Shown: positions 47,513 to 57,676 of the stretch, piece by piece | Position numbering within the stretch: the first letter of the stretch is position 1 | How the letters are laid out: the number at the start of each line of letters is the position of its first letter | NCBI GenBank assembly: GCA_028583405.1 | Contig: CM053253.1 | Coordinates: 3,192,118-3,256,117, forward strand | From: Pogonophryne albipinna | Taxonomy: Eukaryota > Chordata > Actinopteri > Perciformes > Artedidraconidae | Direction: 5' to 3' | Length of the DNA: 64,000 nucleotides | Made by a program: the position numbers and the translations under genes | The notes under the pieces: generated by a model | Seen by the model: the letters and a program-made list of their open reading frames with translations, nothing else | Told to the model about the DNA's origin: nothing | Databases searched by the model: none

Positions 47513-50500
47513 ATCAGTTATGGGTTAGGGTGAGAACAAAAGGAAGTGATGTCACAGAGGAAAACGTTATTTCCTGTTTGATCCAACTAACCAATCGGTT
47601 CTCTTCCAGAGGAGGTCAGGGAGCAGAAGAAGACATGAGGTGCCCATGGTGGAGGAAATACAAATAGTAGAAGAAGAAGAAGAGGAGGAGTGCAGCACTT
47701 TGGTGTCTCCCACCGACATCACAGATCTGTCTACCCTCTCTCTCATGGGTCAGTCCCACCTCTTCTCTACTTTAAAGAGTCCTCTCCTGCTGATGTTCAC
47801 GTGTAAATCAGTGTGTAGTGTCTCTACTTTAAAGAGTCCTCTCCTGCTGATGTTCAGGTGTATATCAGTATGTAGTGTCTCTACTTTAAAGAGTCCTCTC
47901 CTGCTGATGTTCACGTGTAAATCAGTGTGTAGTGTCTCTACTTTAAAGAGTCCTCTCCTGCTGATGTTCAGGTGTATATCAGTATGTAGTGTCTCTACTT
48001 TAAAGAGTCCTCTCCTGCTGATGTTCACGTGTAAATCAGTATGTAGTGTCTCTACTTTAAAGAGTCCTCTCCTGCTGATGTTCAGGTGTATATCAGTATG
48101 TAGTGTCTCTACTTTAAAGAGTCCTCTCCTGCTGATGTTCAGGTGTATATCAGTATGTAGTGTCTCTACTTTAAAGAGTCCTCTCCTGCTGATGTTCAGG
48201 TGTATATCAGTATGTAGTGTCTCTACTTTAAAGAGTCCTCTCCTGTTGATGTCCAGGTGTATATCAGTATGTAGTGTCTCTACTTTAAAGAGTCCTCTCC
48301 TGCTGATGTTCAGGTGTATATCAGTATGTAGTGTCTCTACTTTAAAGAGTCCTCTCCTGCTGATGTTCAGGTGTATATCAGTATGTAGTGTCTCTACTTT
48401 AAAGAGTCCTCTCCTGCTGATGTTCAGGTGTATATCAGTATGTAGTGTCTCTACTTTAAAGAGTCCTCTCCTGCTGATGTTCAGGTGTATATCAGTATGT
48501 AGTGTCTCTACTTTAAAGAGTCCTCTCCTGCTGATGTTCAGGTGTATATCAGTATGTAGTGTCTCTACTTTAAAGAGTCCTCTCCTGCTGATGTTCAGGT
48601 GTATATCAGTATGTAGTGTCTCTACTTTAAAGAGTCCTCTCCTGCTGATGTTCAGGTGTATATCAGTATGTAGTGTCTCTACTTTAAAGAGTCCTCTCCT
48701 GCTGATGTTCAGGTGTATATCAGTATGTAGTGTCTCTACTGGGACATGTCTCCATGCTTTAATGTTCAAAAAGCTCTATTTTTCTCATACTACCTGTGCT
48801 GCAGCACCTCTTTTCACCCTCTGTCTGAAACCAGAGCCCAGTCTGCTCTAATTGGTTAGCTGGCCAGCTCTGGTGTGATTGGTCAACTGCTTAGGCTAAG
48901 GGGCGGGACATCTCTATCACGTACAATGTGTTGGAGCGCTAGCCAATGGGAGCGCGAGTGTTACATAGTGATGTCACTATGTTCAGGAAGTAAACGAAGG
49001 AGTCCAAACCTATAACACACTAAAGGAAATGGGAAAACGTAACATGGCCTCTTTGGTTGTATTTCTCGCAAATTTCACATGTGCATAATTTTTGTAAGAA
49101 ACTATGGAATTTATTTATATTGAACATAAAGTAGAGTATAACATGTAATAATTAGGACACACGATAATGTAAAAGGCACATAGGTGTGTGTGTGAATAGT
49201 ATATGATAAATATAAATGAATAGTTATAAATAGTGAGGTTAATTCAAATGAATACATCACAAGATGTCACTGTCTTGCGTGACCAATGAAAGTTTGTTCT
49301 TCGTTCTGCAGTTTGGACGAATGACAGTATTCTCAGCAGTACAGTGAACAGCTCTGCAGCTGACACCACGCTGCAGCCCAACATTACCCACAATGCATCA
49401 ATGCTGATTGCCACTACCCAGAATGCCTCAGTGAGTCCGGCCAGGCGTCCGCGTCGCTCCTCCTCCGGCCCTCTGGTGTACAGCATCCTGGTGGAGGACC
49501 AACGGGTAAAGCTAAATATAAACTATTGATTCTGAGTCTCTCGTGTACACAGTCAACACATGCTGCATTTAATTAGGAAACTTTACAGGGAACGGAAGTT
49601 CCTCTTTGGCGTTCTGTCAACATGCACTAAAAAGATAAAGTAAAGGGCTGCATAAAGAAACATATAATTGCATATCTCTTGTGCAGATTTGTATGCCACA
49701 TTCCTGCTTTTGAAAACAATTCTGTATCAAAATTCTACTTTAAAGAAGTTACTTGTATCTAAATTCATTGCATCAAATGAGACATACTTGCAGACAGCTG
49801 AAATCGCTCCGTCTCGATTGGCCAGCTCATTTAATTTCCGTTTACATGTTCAGTTCTCATTGTGCATGTACGGTGATAGGTGTAAAGTACATTTACTTAA
49901 GTACAATTTTGAGATACTTGTACTTTACTTGAGTATTTCCATTTGTTTTCTACTGTGTACTTATACTCCACTACAATTCAGAGGTAAATGGTGTACTTTT
50001 CCTCCACTACATGTATGTAATACCTTTAGTTACTTCACAGATCTGGATGAATGATGTGAAATCTAACCAAGTGTTGAATCAGACTTTAGTTCCACCTGGA
50101 GTAAATCCACCAGCTACCCTGCAGTCTACAAAGTCATTCAGACTAGCTGCACCTTTACCAGCTTTGAGAACACTTTAATGATCAATCATTATAAAACATA
50201 TCATATATATTATTCTGAAATGGACCAATCTGCACAACGACTACTTTTACTGTCTTTCACTATATTTTGATGAGAATACTTTCCTACTTTTACTTGAGGA
50301 ACATTTTGAATGCAGGACTTTTACTGTAACAGAGTATTCCTACACTCTGGTACTTCTACTTTTACTCAAGTACAAGATCTGAGTACTTCTACTTTTACTC
50401 AAGTACAAGATCTGAGTACTTCTACTTTTACTCAAGCACAAGATCTGAGTACTTCTACTTTTACTCAAGAACAAGATCTGAGTACTTCTACTTTTACTCA

Positions 50501-51006
50501 AGAACAAGATCTGAGTACTTCTACTTTTACTCAAGTACAAGATCTGAGTACTTCTACTTTTACTCAAGAACAAGATCTGAGTACTTCTACTTTTACTCAA
50601 GAACAAGATCTGAGTACTTCTACTTTTACTCAAGAACAAGATCTGAGTACTTCTACTTTTACTCAAGTACAAGATCTGAGTACTTCTACTTTTACTCAAG
50701 TACAAGATCTGAGTACTTCTTGCACCTCTGTGTACGGTCAGAAAATCATATATTTGTTTAAATAAATAATGGGACTTTTTTATTGTTTAGAAGTTCTTAG
50801 CATTACAGTGTTAACTACAGGGGTCACCAGATCAATAAGAAACATTGAATGGTTGTACATGTATCAGATTTAAATGGGAAGACCATAAATGAACTTCTGC
50901 ATGACCTCTGACCTCTGCTTTTCTGTCCCTCTGTCTGTCTTCATCCTCTCCTCTGATTGGTCAGCCTCGGTACAGCCTGAGGACCAGGAGATCAGAGACT
51001 CACTGA
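36045..51006 (+). CDS. bmb: Brambleberry (Kar5/GEX1-related nuclear fusion protein)
   Basis: In zebrafish, bmb is a maternal factor on the karyomere/nuclear envelope needed for karyomere fusion in cleavage embryos. Exons: 36045-36304, 37147-37320, 41799-41956, 45369-45567, 45777-45873, 45970-46120, 47435-47529, 47610-47748, 49312-49505, 50965-51006. All have GT-AG borders and matching phases, giving 502 aa. A signal peptide (MAAQVLALLLLLLGGSVLLA) is followed by a Cys-containing Kar5-like domain (GGCWARALDNLDTRC, ALSFTFCHLS, FPSCPEGSEVSSCTGAMD, FTHTHSICQHLQSEAW), a helical region (RQMAEDLIDAQTLALQAQKE, LRSVFSELNGASRQQQVALS), then hydrophobic segments (SCCYNAAALCTAFLL; LMLLTLVCLNVFL; FMVCVGVCVLLVVCV). 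The tail has a Q21 run, an EEEEEEE patch and a basic end (RYSLRTRRSETH). The ATG was chosen because it opens the signal peptide. About two thirds of the gene span is tandem repeat. Confidence 0.88.
37367..41331 (+). mobile_element. hAT-like MITE (family D) enlarged by an internal minisatellite
   Basis: The left end CAGAGGTGGGAAGTAGTGGA and right end GAGTACTTTTGCCATCTCTG are inverted repeats. Flanks are identical 7-bp ATCTGAC (37367-37373, 41325-41331). Unexpanded relatives in fish are short elements rich in GTACTTTTACT-like motifs; here about 3.5 kb of 37-bp repeats occupies the interior. It fills most of bmb intron 2. Confidence 0.85.
37468..40916 (+). repeat. 37-bp minisatellite, about 93 copies, bmb intron 2
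   Basis: The unit contains CTTCTTACATGTTGAACACA followed by AATACCTGTACTTTCTA. Variants are AACCC/AACTC for AACAC, ACACGTTG for ACATGTTG, and CTGAAC for CTGTAC. Variants cluster by region: AACTC and ACACG forms dominate the 3' half. The monomer is unrelated to the 37-bp unit at 1.5-6.1 kb. Confidence 0.97.
41683..41764. repeat. (CA)n microsatellite
   Basis: About 41 CA repeats, 35 bp before the bmb exon-3 acceptor. Confidence 0.97.
42027..42358 (-). mobile_element. MITE family A copy 4, truncated, carrying a G43 run
   Basis: Starts TTAA-AGGTCCCCTATTATAC. It matches the reverse complement of 6250-6553 (TTACAAAGAACTCAATGGTG, CACGCCCCTCTGAGAGAC). It stops at CCTTGGTTGGTGAT, so the other half is missing. 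It begins 70 bp after bmb exon 3. Confidence 0.8.
42291..42333 (+). repeat. Poly(G) run, 43 bases
   Basis: An uninterrupted G43. The homologous position in the MITE copy at 6274-6286 is C13 on the + strand (same element strand), so the run grew inside the element, unless it is an assembly or sequencing error. Confidence 0.85.
42440..45366 (+). repeat. Pyrimidine-only minisatellite of about 20 bp in bmb intron 3
   Basis: The unit is of the form CACCCGTCTGTCTCTCTCTC (17-24 bp variants, CACCTG and GTATG subtypes). It covers about 2.9 kb, nearly free of purines on this strand except the A of CAC and the G of GTCTG. It runs straight into the bmb exon-4 acceptor (CTGTCTGTCAG), so the array supplies the polypyrimidine tract. 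Long antisense and sense ORFs within it (RRVERETDGW, SLSPPVCLSLH types) are repeat shadows. Confidence 0.97.
45940..45963. repeat. Short (GT)n before bmb exon 6
   Basis: About 10 GT repeats immediately upstream of the TTTGCAG acceptor at 45969. Confidence 0.9.
46540..47345 (+). mobile_element. L2-like LINE fragment, frameshifted
   Basis: RT-tail motifs can be read in several frames: LNKQKTEIIVFGAKK, YYHLKNISRIKKR, FIFSRLDCCNSVFTGLTKTS, LQLIQNAAARVLTDTKR, then LRSSGSGLLSVPRVRTKHGK and WNKLPETCRSAETLTIFKTR. Frame changes near 46690 and 46900 show decay. It lies in bmb intron 6. Confidence 0.8.
47446..47508 (+). repeat. bmb: (CAG)21 tract coding for poly-Gln in bmb
   Basis: Twenty-one uninterrupted CAG codons near the start of bmb exon 7 (after ESLG), with no CAA interruption. 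A pure CAG run in frame is expected to vary in length between individuals. Confidence 0.95.
47763..48740 (+). repeat. 57-bp minisatellite, about 17 copies, bmb intron 8
   Basis: The unit contains TCTCTACTTTAAAGAGTCC, TCTCCTGCTGATGTTCAGG and TGTATATCAGTATGTAGTG. It begins 14 bp after the exon-8 donor. The first three alternate copies carry CACGTGTAAATCAGTGTG variants. Since 57 is 19 codons, the frame of exon 8 stays open through the whole array. Confidence 0.97.
48741..49060. repeat. Dispersed repeat (MITE-like) flanking the 57-bp array
   Basis: GGGCGGGACATCTC...ACAATGTGTTGGAGCGCTAG, AATGGGAGCGC and ATGTTCAGGAAGTAAACGAAG match 62545-62655 in inverted context for the first part (GATGTCCCGCCCC) and direct for the rest. 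The 57-bp array appears to be an internal expansion of this element. Confidence 0.6.
49867..50738 (+). mobile_element. hAT-like MITE (family D relative) with an internal minisatellite
   Basis: An exact 8-bp target duplication TGTACGGT (49867-49874, 50731-50738) flanks ends GATAGGTGTAAAGTAC and GTACTTCTTGCACCTCTG, which are imperfect inverted repeats. An 8-bp duplication is the hAT hallmark. The interior is rich in TACTTTTACTTGAG-type motifs. It lies in bmb intron 9. Confidence 0.85.
50349..50720 (+). repeat. 33-bp minisatellite, about 11 copies
   Basis: The unit contains GTACTTCTACTTTTACTCAA and GTACAAGATCTGA, with GAACAAG and GCACAAG variants. It is an internal expansion at the 3' end of the hAT-like MITE. 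Open frames across it are due to the period being a multiple of 3. Confidence 0.96.
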
Positions 51007-51087
51007 AGGAAAGTCACATTTGTTTCATTTATAGTTTGTTTATATGCTATTTATTTTAAACTGAATGTTGTTGTTTTTTGAATATTA

Positions 51088-51093
51088 ATTAAA
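51088..51093 (+). promoter_or_regulatory. Poly(A) signal ATTAAA, likely of bmb
   Basis: ATTAAA lies 82 bp after the bmb stop codon and is followed by a T-rich stretch (TTTTTTATTTTTTTATTAGTG). Confidence 0.6.
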
Positions 51094-51537
51094 GTCTTGT
51101 ATTTTAAACAGATTTTTTATTTTTTTATTAGTGTTCATGCACAAACACTGCCCCCTGCAGGACGTCAGGACCATCACAGCCTCTCAGTTCAGTTCAGCAG
51201 CTGGAATGAGAGACTGATAACTCTGGTTATAATTTAACAAACAACGCTTCCTCAAGTCTAATCTTAACAATAATTTAAATAAACCAAGATGATTAAAGTC
51301 TGCAGCTTGTGACTAATAAAAATGAATATTCAAATCTGTATATTACTAAAACAAGATCAGGTCAGATGATAAAGAACAACAACAAATCTATTATCTGTCC
51401 GTGAGAGTGAACAACTTTACTCAGTCTGATGGTTATAGTTCTTTAAATGATGATATTTTTTTATATAATTTATAATAAAAATGCTTAATTGATTAGTTTA
51501 AAAAATGTTTGGCAGATGAACAATTTTTGATTTTCAA
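51094..51537. other. Region downstream of bmb, no feature recognised
   Basis: AT-rich sequence without ORF or repeat that I can name. Confidence 0.5.
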
Positions 51538-53987
51538 TGCTATTTACACCCGGGTGCAAATAGCTAACAATGCTATTTACACCTGAGTGTCCGTAGCTAA
51601 CAATGCTATTTACACCCGGGTGTCCGTAGCTAACAATGCTATTTACGGACACCCGGGTGTCCGTAGCTAACAATGCTATTTACACCCGGGTGTCCGTAGC
51701 TAACAATGCTATTTACGGACACCCGGGTGTCCGTAGCTAACAATGCTATTTACACCCGGGTGTCCGTACCTAACAATGCTATTTACACCCGGGTGTCCGT
51801 ACCTAACAATGCTATTTACACCCGGGTGTCCGTAGCTAACAATGCTATTTACACCCGGGTGTCCGTAGCTAACAATGCTATTTACACCCGGGTGTCCGTA
51901 GCTAACAATGCTATTTATACCCGGGTGCAAATAGCTAACAATGCTATTTACACCCGGGTGTCTGTAGCTAACAATGCTATTTACACCTGGGTGTCTGTAG
52001 CTAACAATGCTATTTGCACGCGGGTGTCCGTAGCTAACAATGCTATTTGCACGCGGGTGTCCGTAGCTAACAATGCTATTTACACCAGGTGTAACAATGC
52101 TATTTGCACCCGGGTGTCTGTAGCTAACAATGCTATTTACACCTGGGTGTCCGTAGCTAACAATGCTATTTACACCTGGGTGTCTGTAGCTAACAATGCT
52201 ATTTACACCTGGGTGTCTGTAGCTAACAATGCTATTTACACCCGGGTGTCTGTAGCTAACAATGCTATTTACACCCGGGTGTCCGTAGCTAACAATGCTA
52301 TTTACACCCGGGTGTCCGTAGCTAACAATGCTATTTACACCCGGGTGTCCGTAGCTAACAATGCTATTTACACCCGGGTGTCCGTAGCTAACAATGCTAT
52401 TTACACCCAGGTGCAAATAGCTAACAATGCTATTTACACCCGGGTGTCTGTAGCTAACAATGCTATTTACACCTGGGTGTCTGTAGCTAACAATGCTATT
52501 TGTACGCGGGTGTCCGTAGCTAACAATGCTATTTACACCCGGGTGTCCGTAGCTAACAATGCTATTTACACCAGGTGTAACAATGCTATTTGCACCCGGG
52601 TGTAACAATGCTATTTGCACCTGGGTGTCCGTAGCTAACAATGCTATTTACACCTGGGTGTCTGTAGCTAACAATGTTATTTACACCCGGGTGTCTGTAG
52701 CTAACAATGCTATTTACACCCGGGTGTCTGTAGCTAACAATGCTATTTACACCCGGGTGTCTGTAGCTAACAATTCTATTTACACCCGGGTGTCTGTAGC
52801 TAACAATGCTATAAATTTACACCCGGGTTTCTGTAGCTAACAATGCTATTTACACCCGGGTGTCCGTAGCTAACAATGCTATTTACACCCGGGTGTCCAT
52901 AGCTAACAATGCTATTTACACCCGGGTGTCCGTAGCTAACAATGCTATTTACACCCGGGTGTCCGTAGCTAACAATGCTATTTACACCCGGGTGTACGTA
53001 GCTAACAATGCTATTTACACCTGGGTGTCTGTAGCTAACAATGCTATTTGCACGCGGGTGTCCGTAGCTAACAATGCTATTTACACTCGGGTGTCTGTAG
53101 CTAACAATGCTATTTACACCTGGGTGTCCGTAGCTAACAATGCTATTTACACCCGGGTGTCCGTAGCTAACAATGCTATTTACACCCGGGTGTCCGTAGC
53201 TCTCAATGCTATTTACACCCGGGTGTCTGTAGATAACAATGCTATTTACACCCGGGTGTCCGTAGCTAACAATGTTATTTACATCTGGGTGTCCGTAGCT
53301 AACAATGCTATTTACACCCGGGTGTCCGTAGCTAACAATGCTATTTACACCCGGGTGTCCGTAGCTAACAATGTTATTTACAACCGGGTGTCCGTAGCTA
53401 ACAATGCTATTTACACCCAGGTGTCCGTAGCTAACAATGCTATTTACACCCGGGTGTCTGTAGCTTACAATGCTATAAATGTACACCCGGGTGGTAGCTA
53501 ACAATGCTATTTACACTCGGGTGTCTGTAGCTAACAATGCTATTTACACTCGGGTGTCTGTAGCTAACAATGCTATTTACACCCGGGTGTCCGAGCTAAC
53601 AATGCTATTTACACCCGGGTGTCCGAGCTAACAATGCTATTTACACCCGGGTGTCCGAGCTAACAATGCTATTTACACCCGGGTGTCCGTAGCTAACAAT
53701 GCTATTTACACCCGGGTGTCCGTAGCTAACAATGCTATTTACACCCGGGTGTCCGTAGCTAACAATGCTATTTACACCCGGGTGTCCGTAGCTAACAATG
53801 CTATTTACACCCGGGTGTCCGTGGCTAACAATGCTATTTACACCCGGGTGTCCGTAGCTAACAATGCTATTTACACCCGGGTGTCCGTAGCTAACGATGC
53901 CATTTACACCCGGATGTCCGTAGCTAACGATGCCATTTACACCCGGATGTCCGTAGCTAACAATGCTATTTACACCCGGGTGAAAAT
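51538..53987 (+). repeat. Palindrome-bearing 33-bp minisatellite, about 74 copies
   Basis: The unit contains GCTAACAATGCTATTT, ACACCCGGGTGT and CCGTA. Each unit carries the perfect palindrome ACACCCGGGTGT with a SmaI-type core and CpG sites. Sub-variants: T for C (CTGGGTG, TCTGTAG), 31-bp units with GTCCGAGC (53590-53665), and full 22-bp palindromes at 51644-51665 and 51714-51735. Open frames on both strands (VANNAIYTRVS repeats) are artefacts of the 33-bp period. Confidence 0.97.
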
Positions 53988-54241
53988 ACTTTTTTATGTC
54001 CTAAGGTTGACGTTAAAGCTACACATATCTGATAGTAAATCAATCCAGTTTAGGACCTCTTTCATTTTATGTTTAAGATAAAAAATTTGAAAAGACGTTT
54101 GAAGAAGAGCAAATATATAGAAGAATTTCAACTCGATACACAACGTTTTATTCCTATAGATTTGCAGTAATATGTAAATGAAAGCCTGATTCAAAGCACA
54201 TTCTTCTCCTAAAAACATGGCAACAGTTGTTTTATTTTTAT

Positions 54242-54400
54242 GGCTTAAAGGTCCTATTATCCTCTTGTTCAACAACATATTAAAGGTCTCGGATACAAAG
54301 CATATCTCTGAAGTGTTTGGCTGAAACACCAGACAGATCGTGCATTGATCAGTGATGGAGCCCTCTGCTGGCAGACTGACTCTCACATGATTCTTTAATT
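54242..54400 (-). mobile_element. MITE family A copy 5, fragment
   Basis: TTAA-AGGTCCTATTATCC, followed by TTAAAGGTCTCGGATACAAAG...GAAGTGTTTGGCTGAAACACC, parallels 42045-42125. The rest is lost after GATCGTGCATTGATCAG. Confidence 0.7.
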
Positions 54401-54559
54401 TCATCTGTGCTGCTTTTAGAATGATACAAATACCATGAAGTGATGAAGAGGAGAATCAGCTGACTGACTTCTGCAGCTCTGATGGAAAGAGGAAAGAACA
54501 AAAACAAAAAACTGCTGCTGGAATTTCTCTCCACACAGTTTTCCTTTTGCTTCAAGTTT

Positions 54560-55432
54560 CAGCCTCCAAAAAAAACAAGAAAGGAGGAGAGAAAATGAGA
54601 AACAGACCATGGCGAGGAGGAGGAGGGGAGCTGGTCTGGGATCAGATGTCTGCATGTCGAAGGAGGAGGAGGAGGAGGAGGAGAAGAAGGAGGAGGAGGA
54701 GTTGTGGTGTGTGTCTGCAGCTCACATCAGATTATCACACAAAAGCCTGAAGCTACCGAGAGAAAATCTACCGACTGTCTGGAGGAAACTGAAGCAGGAA
54801 TAAAGAGACCTAAAATCTGAAGAAGATGTAAGAAAGGAAGCAGCAACAGGGTAATTAAATCTGGGAAAAAGTGGGAAGTGTAAGGAAAAGTGAAACTGCT
54901 TCTCTGCTGGAGCTGAGTCGGCACATTCTGGATTCTTCATGGGGGGAAAATACTGAGAAAAGTTTGATTTAAGGAGATAAAATCAGTTTTTGTCACTTTT
55001 TCTTCACGTGCATTCGGATCTAATCTTGGGGAAACTTAAAGAGTCATCAGCTGATCTGAGGAAGTATTTGTTTTTTATCTTTAAATCACATTATTTGGAT
55101 TCTACTGAGACGGGAGATGGAGACGACAGGATTTTAAAGTTTTCTGGTAGAGTGACGGGGTGAGAGAGAGGGGGAGGATGAGGGAGGCGAGACGATGACC
55201 TCCTCATGACTTCCACCAGAAGAAGGAAGTAGAAAAAAACAAAAACAGATGCTGAACTTTTACCAAAACCGACTTAATTCGATGTGATGAACTCTCTGAG
55301 GACTCGACAGGAAGTGACCGATTCAAACGGAACCCTTCAAATTAAGAGTCTGGTGTTTAACAAAGGTGGAGATGAACTGAGGATAACGGGGCGTGACCTC
55401 TGACCTCCGTGCACACGCTGGTTCCTGTGGGC
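54560..55432 (+). promoter_or_regulatory. Likely 5' UTR/promoter of an unidentified gene
   Basis: GA-rich sequence with (GGA)n/(AGG)n runs at 54610-54705 and several in-frame stops before the ATG at 55433, consistent with a leader. No TATA box or start site could be fixed. Confidence 0.35.
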
Positions 55433-55538
55433 ATGCAGCCCTCCTTCTCCACTCAGTTCAGCACCATGAGGTTCTCCTACCACCTGAACACCTCCCCACC
55501 CACTGCCCCCCCACACAGCAGCGCCTCCCCCAGGACAG
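55433..55538 (+). CDS. Probable first coding exon of an unidentified gene
   Basis: The ATG in GTGGGCATGCAGCC opens a 35-codon frame (MQPSFSTQFSTMRFSYHL, then a Ser/Pro/Thr-rich stretch) that ends at a consensus donor (AGGACAG|GTGAGT) in phase 1. The codon third positions are C-rich, and the exon stands out from its AT-rich surroundings. I do not recognise the family. No second exon was found in the remaining 8.4 kb, so the rest would lie beyond the window. A non-coding or false exon remains possible. Confidence 0.4.
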
Positions 55539-55574
55539 GTGAGTGAACTGCAGCTTCAATTAGTGACACCGATT

Positions 55575-55752
55575 TATACCAAAGTGCATCGGTTCCCTAG
55601 AGGGCCGCGAACGCATTGCAAGTGGGCCGCCAAATCATTTGCACATGTTCTGAATTATTTAGCCTCCGTATTGTTTATGGTTGAATGTGGGCCGTGAACA
55701 TTTTTTAGATTCTTAAGCCCTGAGTTGAAAAAGGTTGGTAACCGCTATTGTA
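55575..55752. mobile_element. hAT-like MITE remnant
   Basis: GGTTCCCTAGAGGGCCGCG at the left and GTTGAAAAAGGTTGGTAACCGC at the right are decayed hAT-type ends. The interior GTGGGCCG motifs occur in both halves. Confidence 0.5.
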
Positions 55753-56349
55753 TTTATAATGCTACTGCTTTCACTATACTGTATATTGCTTTGTTTATCA
55801 CACCTATAGTGTATTTATAAGTTGACTGTAATGTGTATTTCAGTCAATATTTGTATTTATACTTTGACTATCCAGTACATATCAGGCCTATAGTGTATTT
55901 ATGCTTTGACTATCCAGTACATATCAGGCCTATAGTGTATTTATACAGTTATTACAGTGTAGTCTGTATATCAGATCCTGTAGTATTTTTGCTTTTACTG
56001 CAGTACAAACTTTATATTTCAGAAATATATACGTGTTCCTAAACCATTCAGTACTTTATGAACCAACAGTGGTATTTTGAAGTTGACAGACAGTGTAAAG
56101 TGCTCAAAACTGGAGTAATGTGATCCCCTTTCTCTGTGTCTGCAGCTGTCTTATCCATTTCTTTGTTTTATTTGCAAACACACTGTTGGAGTAGTTAAGT
56201 TTTCTCTGGATGCATACTAGAAGAATTGGTAGTTCTCGCATACCTCCACTGTAGACAAAGGATAAAGAAACAGAGAAAAGTCTTGTTGAATTATTAATAA
56301 TACATCTTATTCTACATGTATTTATCAGCTGCTTAAAGAAAAACAACCA

Positions 56350-56960
56350 CATTTATTGTATATTGACGGCATCAATCACACATTAAAAGCTAGTCTAAAA
56401 AGGTCTGTTATGGCCGGTGTTTTGAAGGGGAGGTCGGTCCGGTCTCTGATTTGTTGTGGGAGTGAGTTCCAGATGGAGAGTTTGTTGAGGATGTTGGATG
56501 ATGAGCCCATGGATGTGTAATAAGAACTGGATACAGTGTGAGAGGCGGGGTCTCGTTCTTTCCTATGAGAGCTGCTCTTTGGCGAATGAAGGCAAAATGG
56601 CCCAACTTTTAAGAGAGCGAAACGTCACAGATTACCCATCATGCCTAGCTGTCAGAGCAGAAGAACCAGTATGTGCGCTCACAGAGCATGCACCCCTTAA
56701 GCCCCGCCCCCCGAGCTCCCACTCTCGGCTCACTAGAATGAATGGAGACAGAAAATAAATCTAGATTCGGCTTTTAGTGCATTTTACAACTTGAAGGACC
56801 GAATGATTATAATAAGGGCTATAAAATAGTTCGTACTGGGTCGTTTATTTAGTTAAAAAAAAAGTATCCGCTGATTTACAGACGTCTCTTTCCCAATGTT
56901 AGTCAATGGGGAAAAGTCTTTCCGGGCCCAGTGACGTCACGGACTGATACGGAAGTTGTA
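56350..56960. repeat. Dispersed repeats, two adjoining types
   Basis: 56400-56505 resembles a retroposon 5' part (GGTCGGTCCGGTCTCTGATT, GAGTTCCAGATGGAGAG). From about 56506 it is the family that also occurs at 33170-33700. No coding content. Confidence 0.5.
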
Positions 56961-57162
56961 GTACCGCCGTTTGGACATAACGAATATTTTCATCAGAGTC
57001 CAGCGCACTTCCTGGGGGCTTGGATGAGCCATACAGGATGCTGTTAATTAAGGCTAATAGCAATTCACAACACCAGACCACTCTCACACACCTCGTGCCG
57101 TATGATCCAAGTGTCATTAATCCATTGGTATGCCCACCACACAAACACATGACTTTACTCTA

Positions 57163-57164
57163 AA

Positions 57165-57197
<33 letters not shown>

Positions 57198-57210
57198 CAC
57201 ACACACACTG
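57163..57210. repeat. (CA)n tract at the outer edge of an inverted repeat
   Basis: An imperfect CA tract corresponds to the inner edge of the GT tract beginning at 60597. Confidence 0.9.
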
Positions 57211-57676
57211 GTGAGTGTACGAGGCCTCCTGCTGTGAGGCTGAGACTGGACTGATGTTTTGAGACTGTGTGTGAACACATTAAAGGCTCTCAGTTCATAC
57301 ACAGGAAGTGAGGCTGGGACACACACACCAGTATGGGCCAAGTCCAATCAGCAGCGACAGAGTTAAAGTCTTGATAAAAATAACTGGTGTTGTTCCAGCT
57401 ATATTTAACTAATTTCTTAGTCTCCTGTCAAATGTCTTTGTTGGTTTTTATCATCTGTAGTTTCCCGCCTCCTGTCTTCTCTCTCAGTCAAAGAAAACTG
57501 TAAACATTGTAGTCCAGGAATCTGTTTATTCAAGTGTTTTTATCATATTAATATTCAGCATTTCAGTATGGGTAGTTGAGTAATATCAGCTTTTTACTCT
57601 TTCCCAATCCCTGTTGTTGTCATTTTGACTTTAAGTGTGTTGATTTAGTGACAGATGGTGAAGTGGTTTAAAGAGG
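57207..57676 (+). repeat. Left arm of a large inverted repeat
   Basis: Reverse complement of 60124-60600 with small indels. Shared stretches include ATATCAGCTTTTTACTCTTT, TTTCCCGCCTCCTGTCTTCT and GACAGATGGTGAAGTGGTTT. The spacer is about 2.45 kb. Confidence 0.93.

Noticed and set aside
51485..54081. Repeat-protein ORFs on both strands (VANNAIYTRVS and PGVNSIVSYGH types)
   Set aside because: The 33-bp period (11 codons) keeps frames open. No promoter, domain or splice context.
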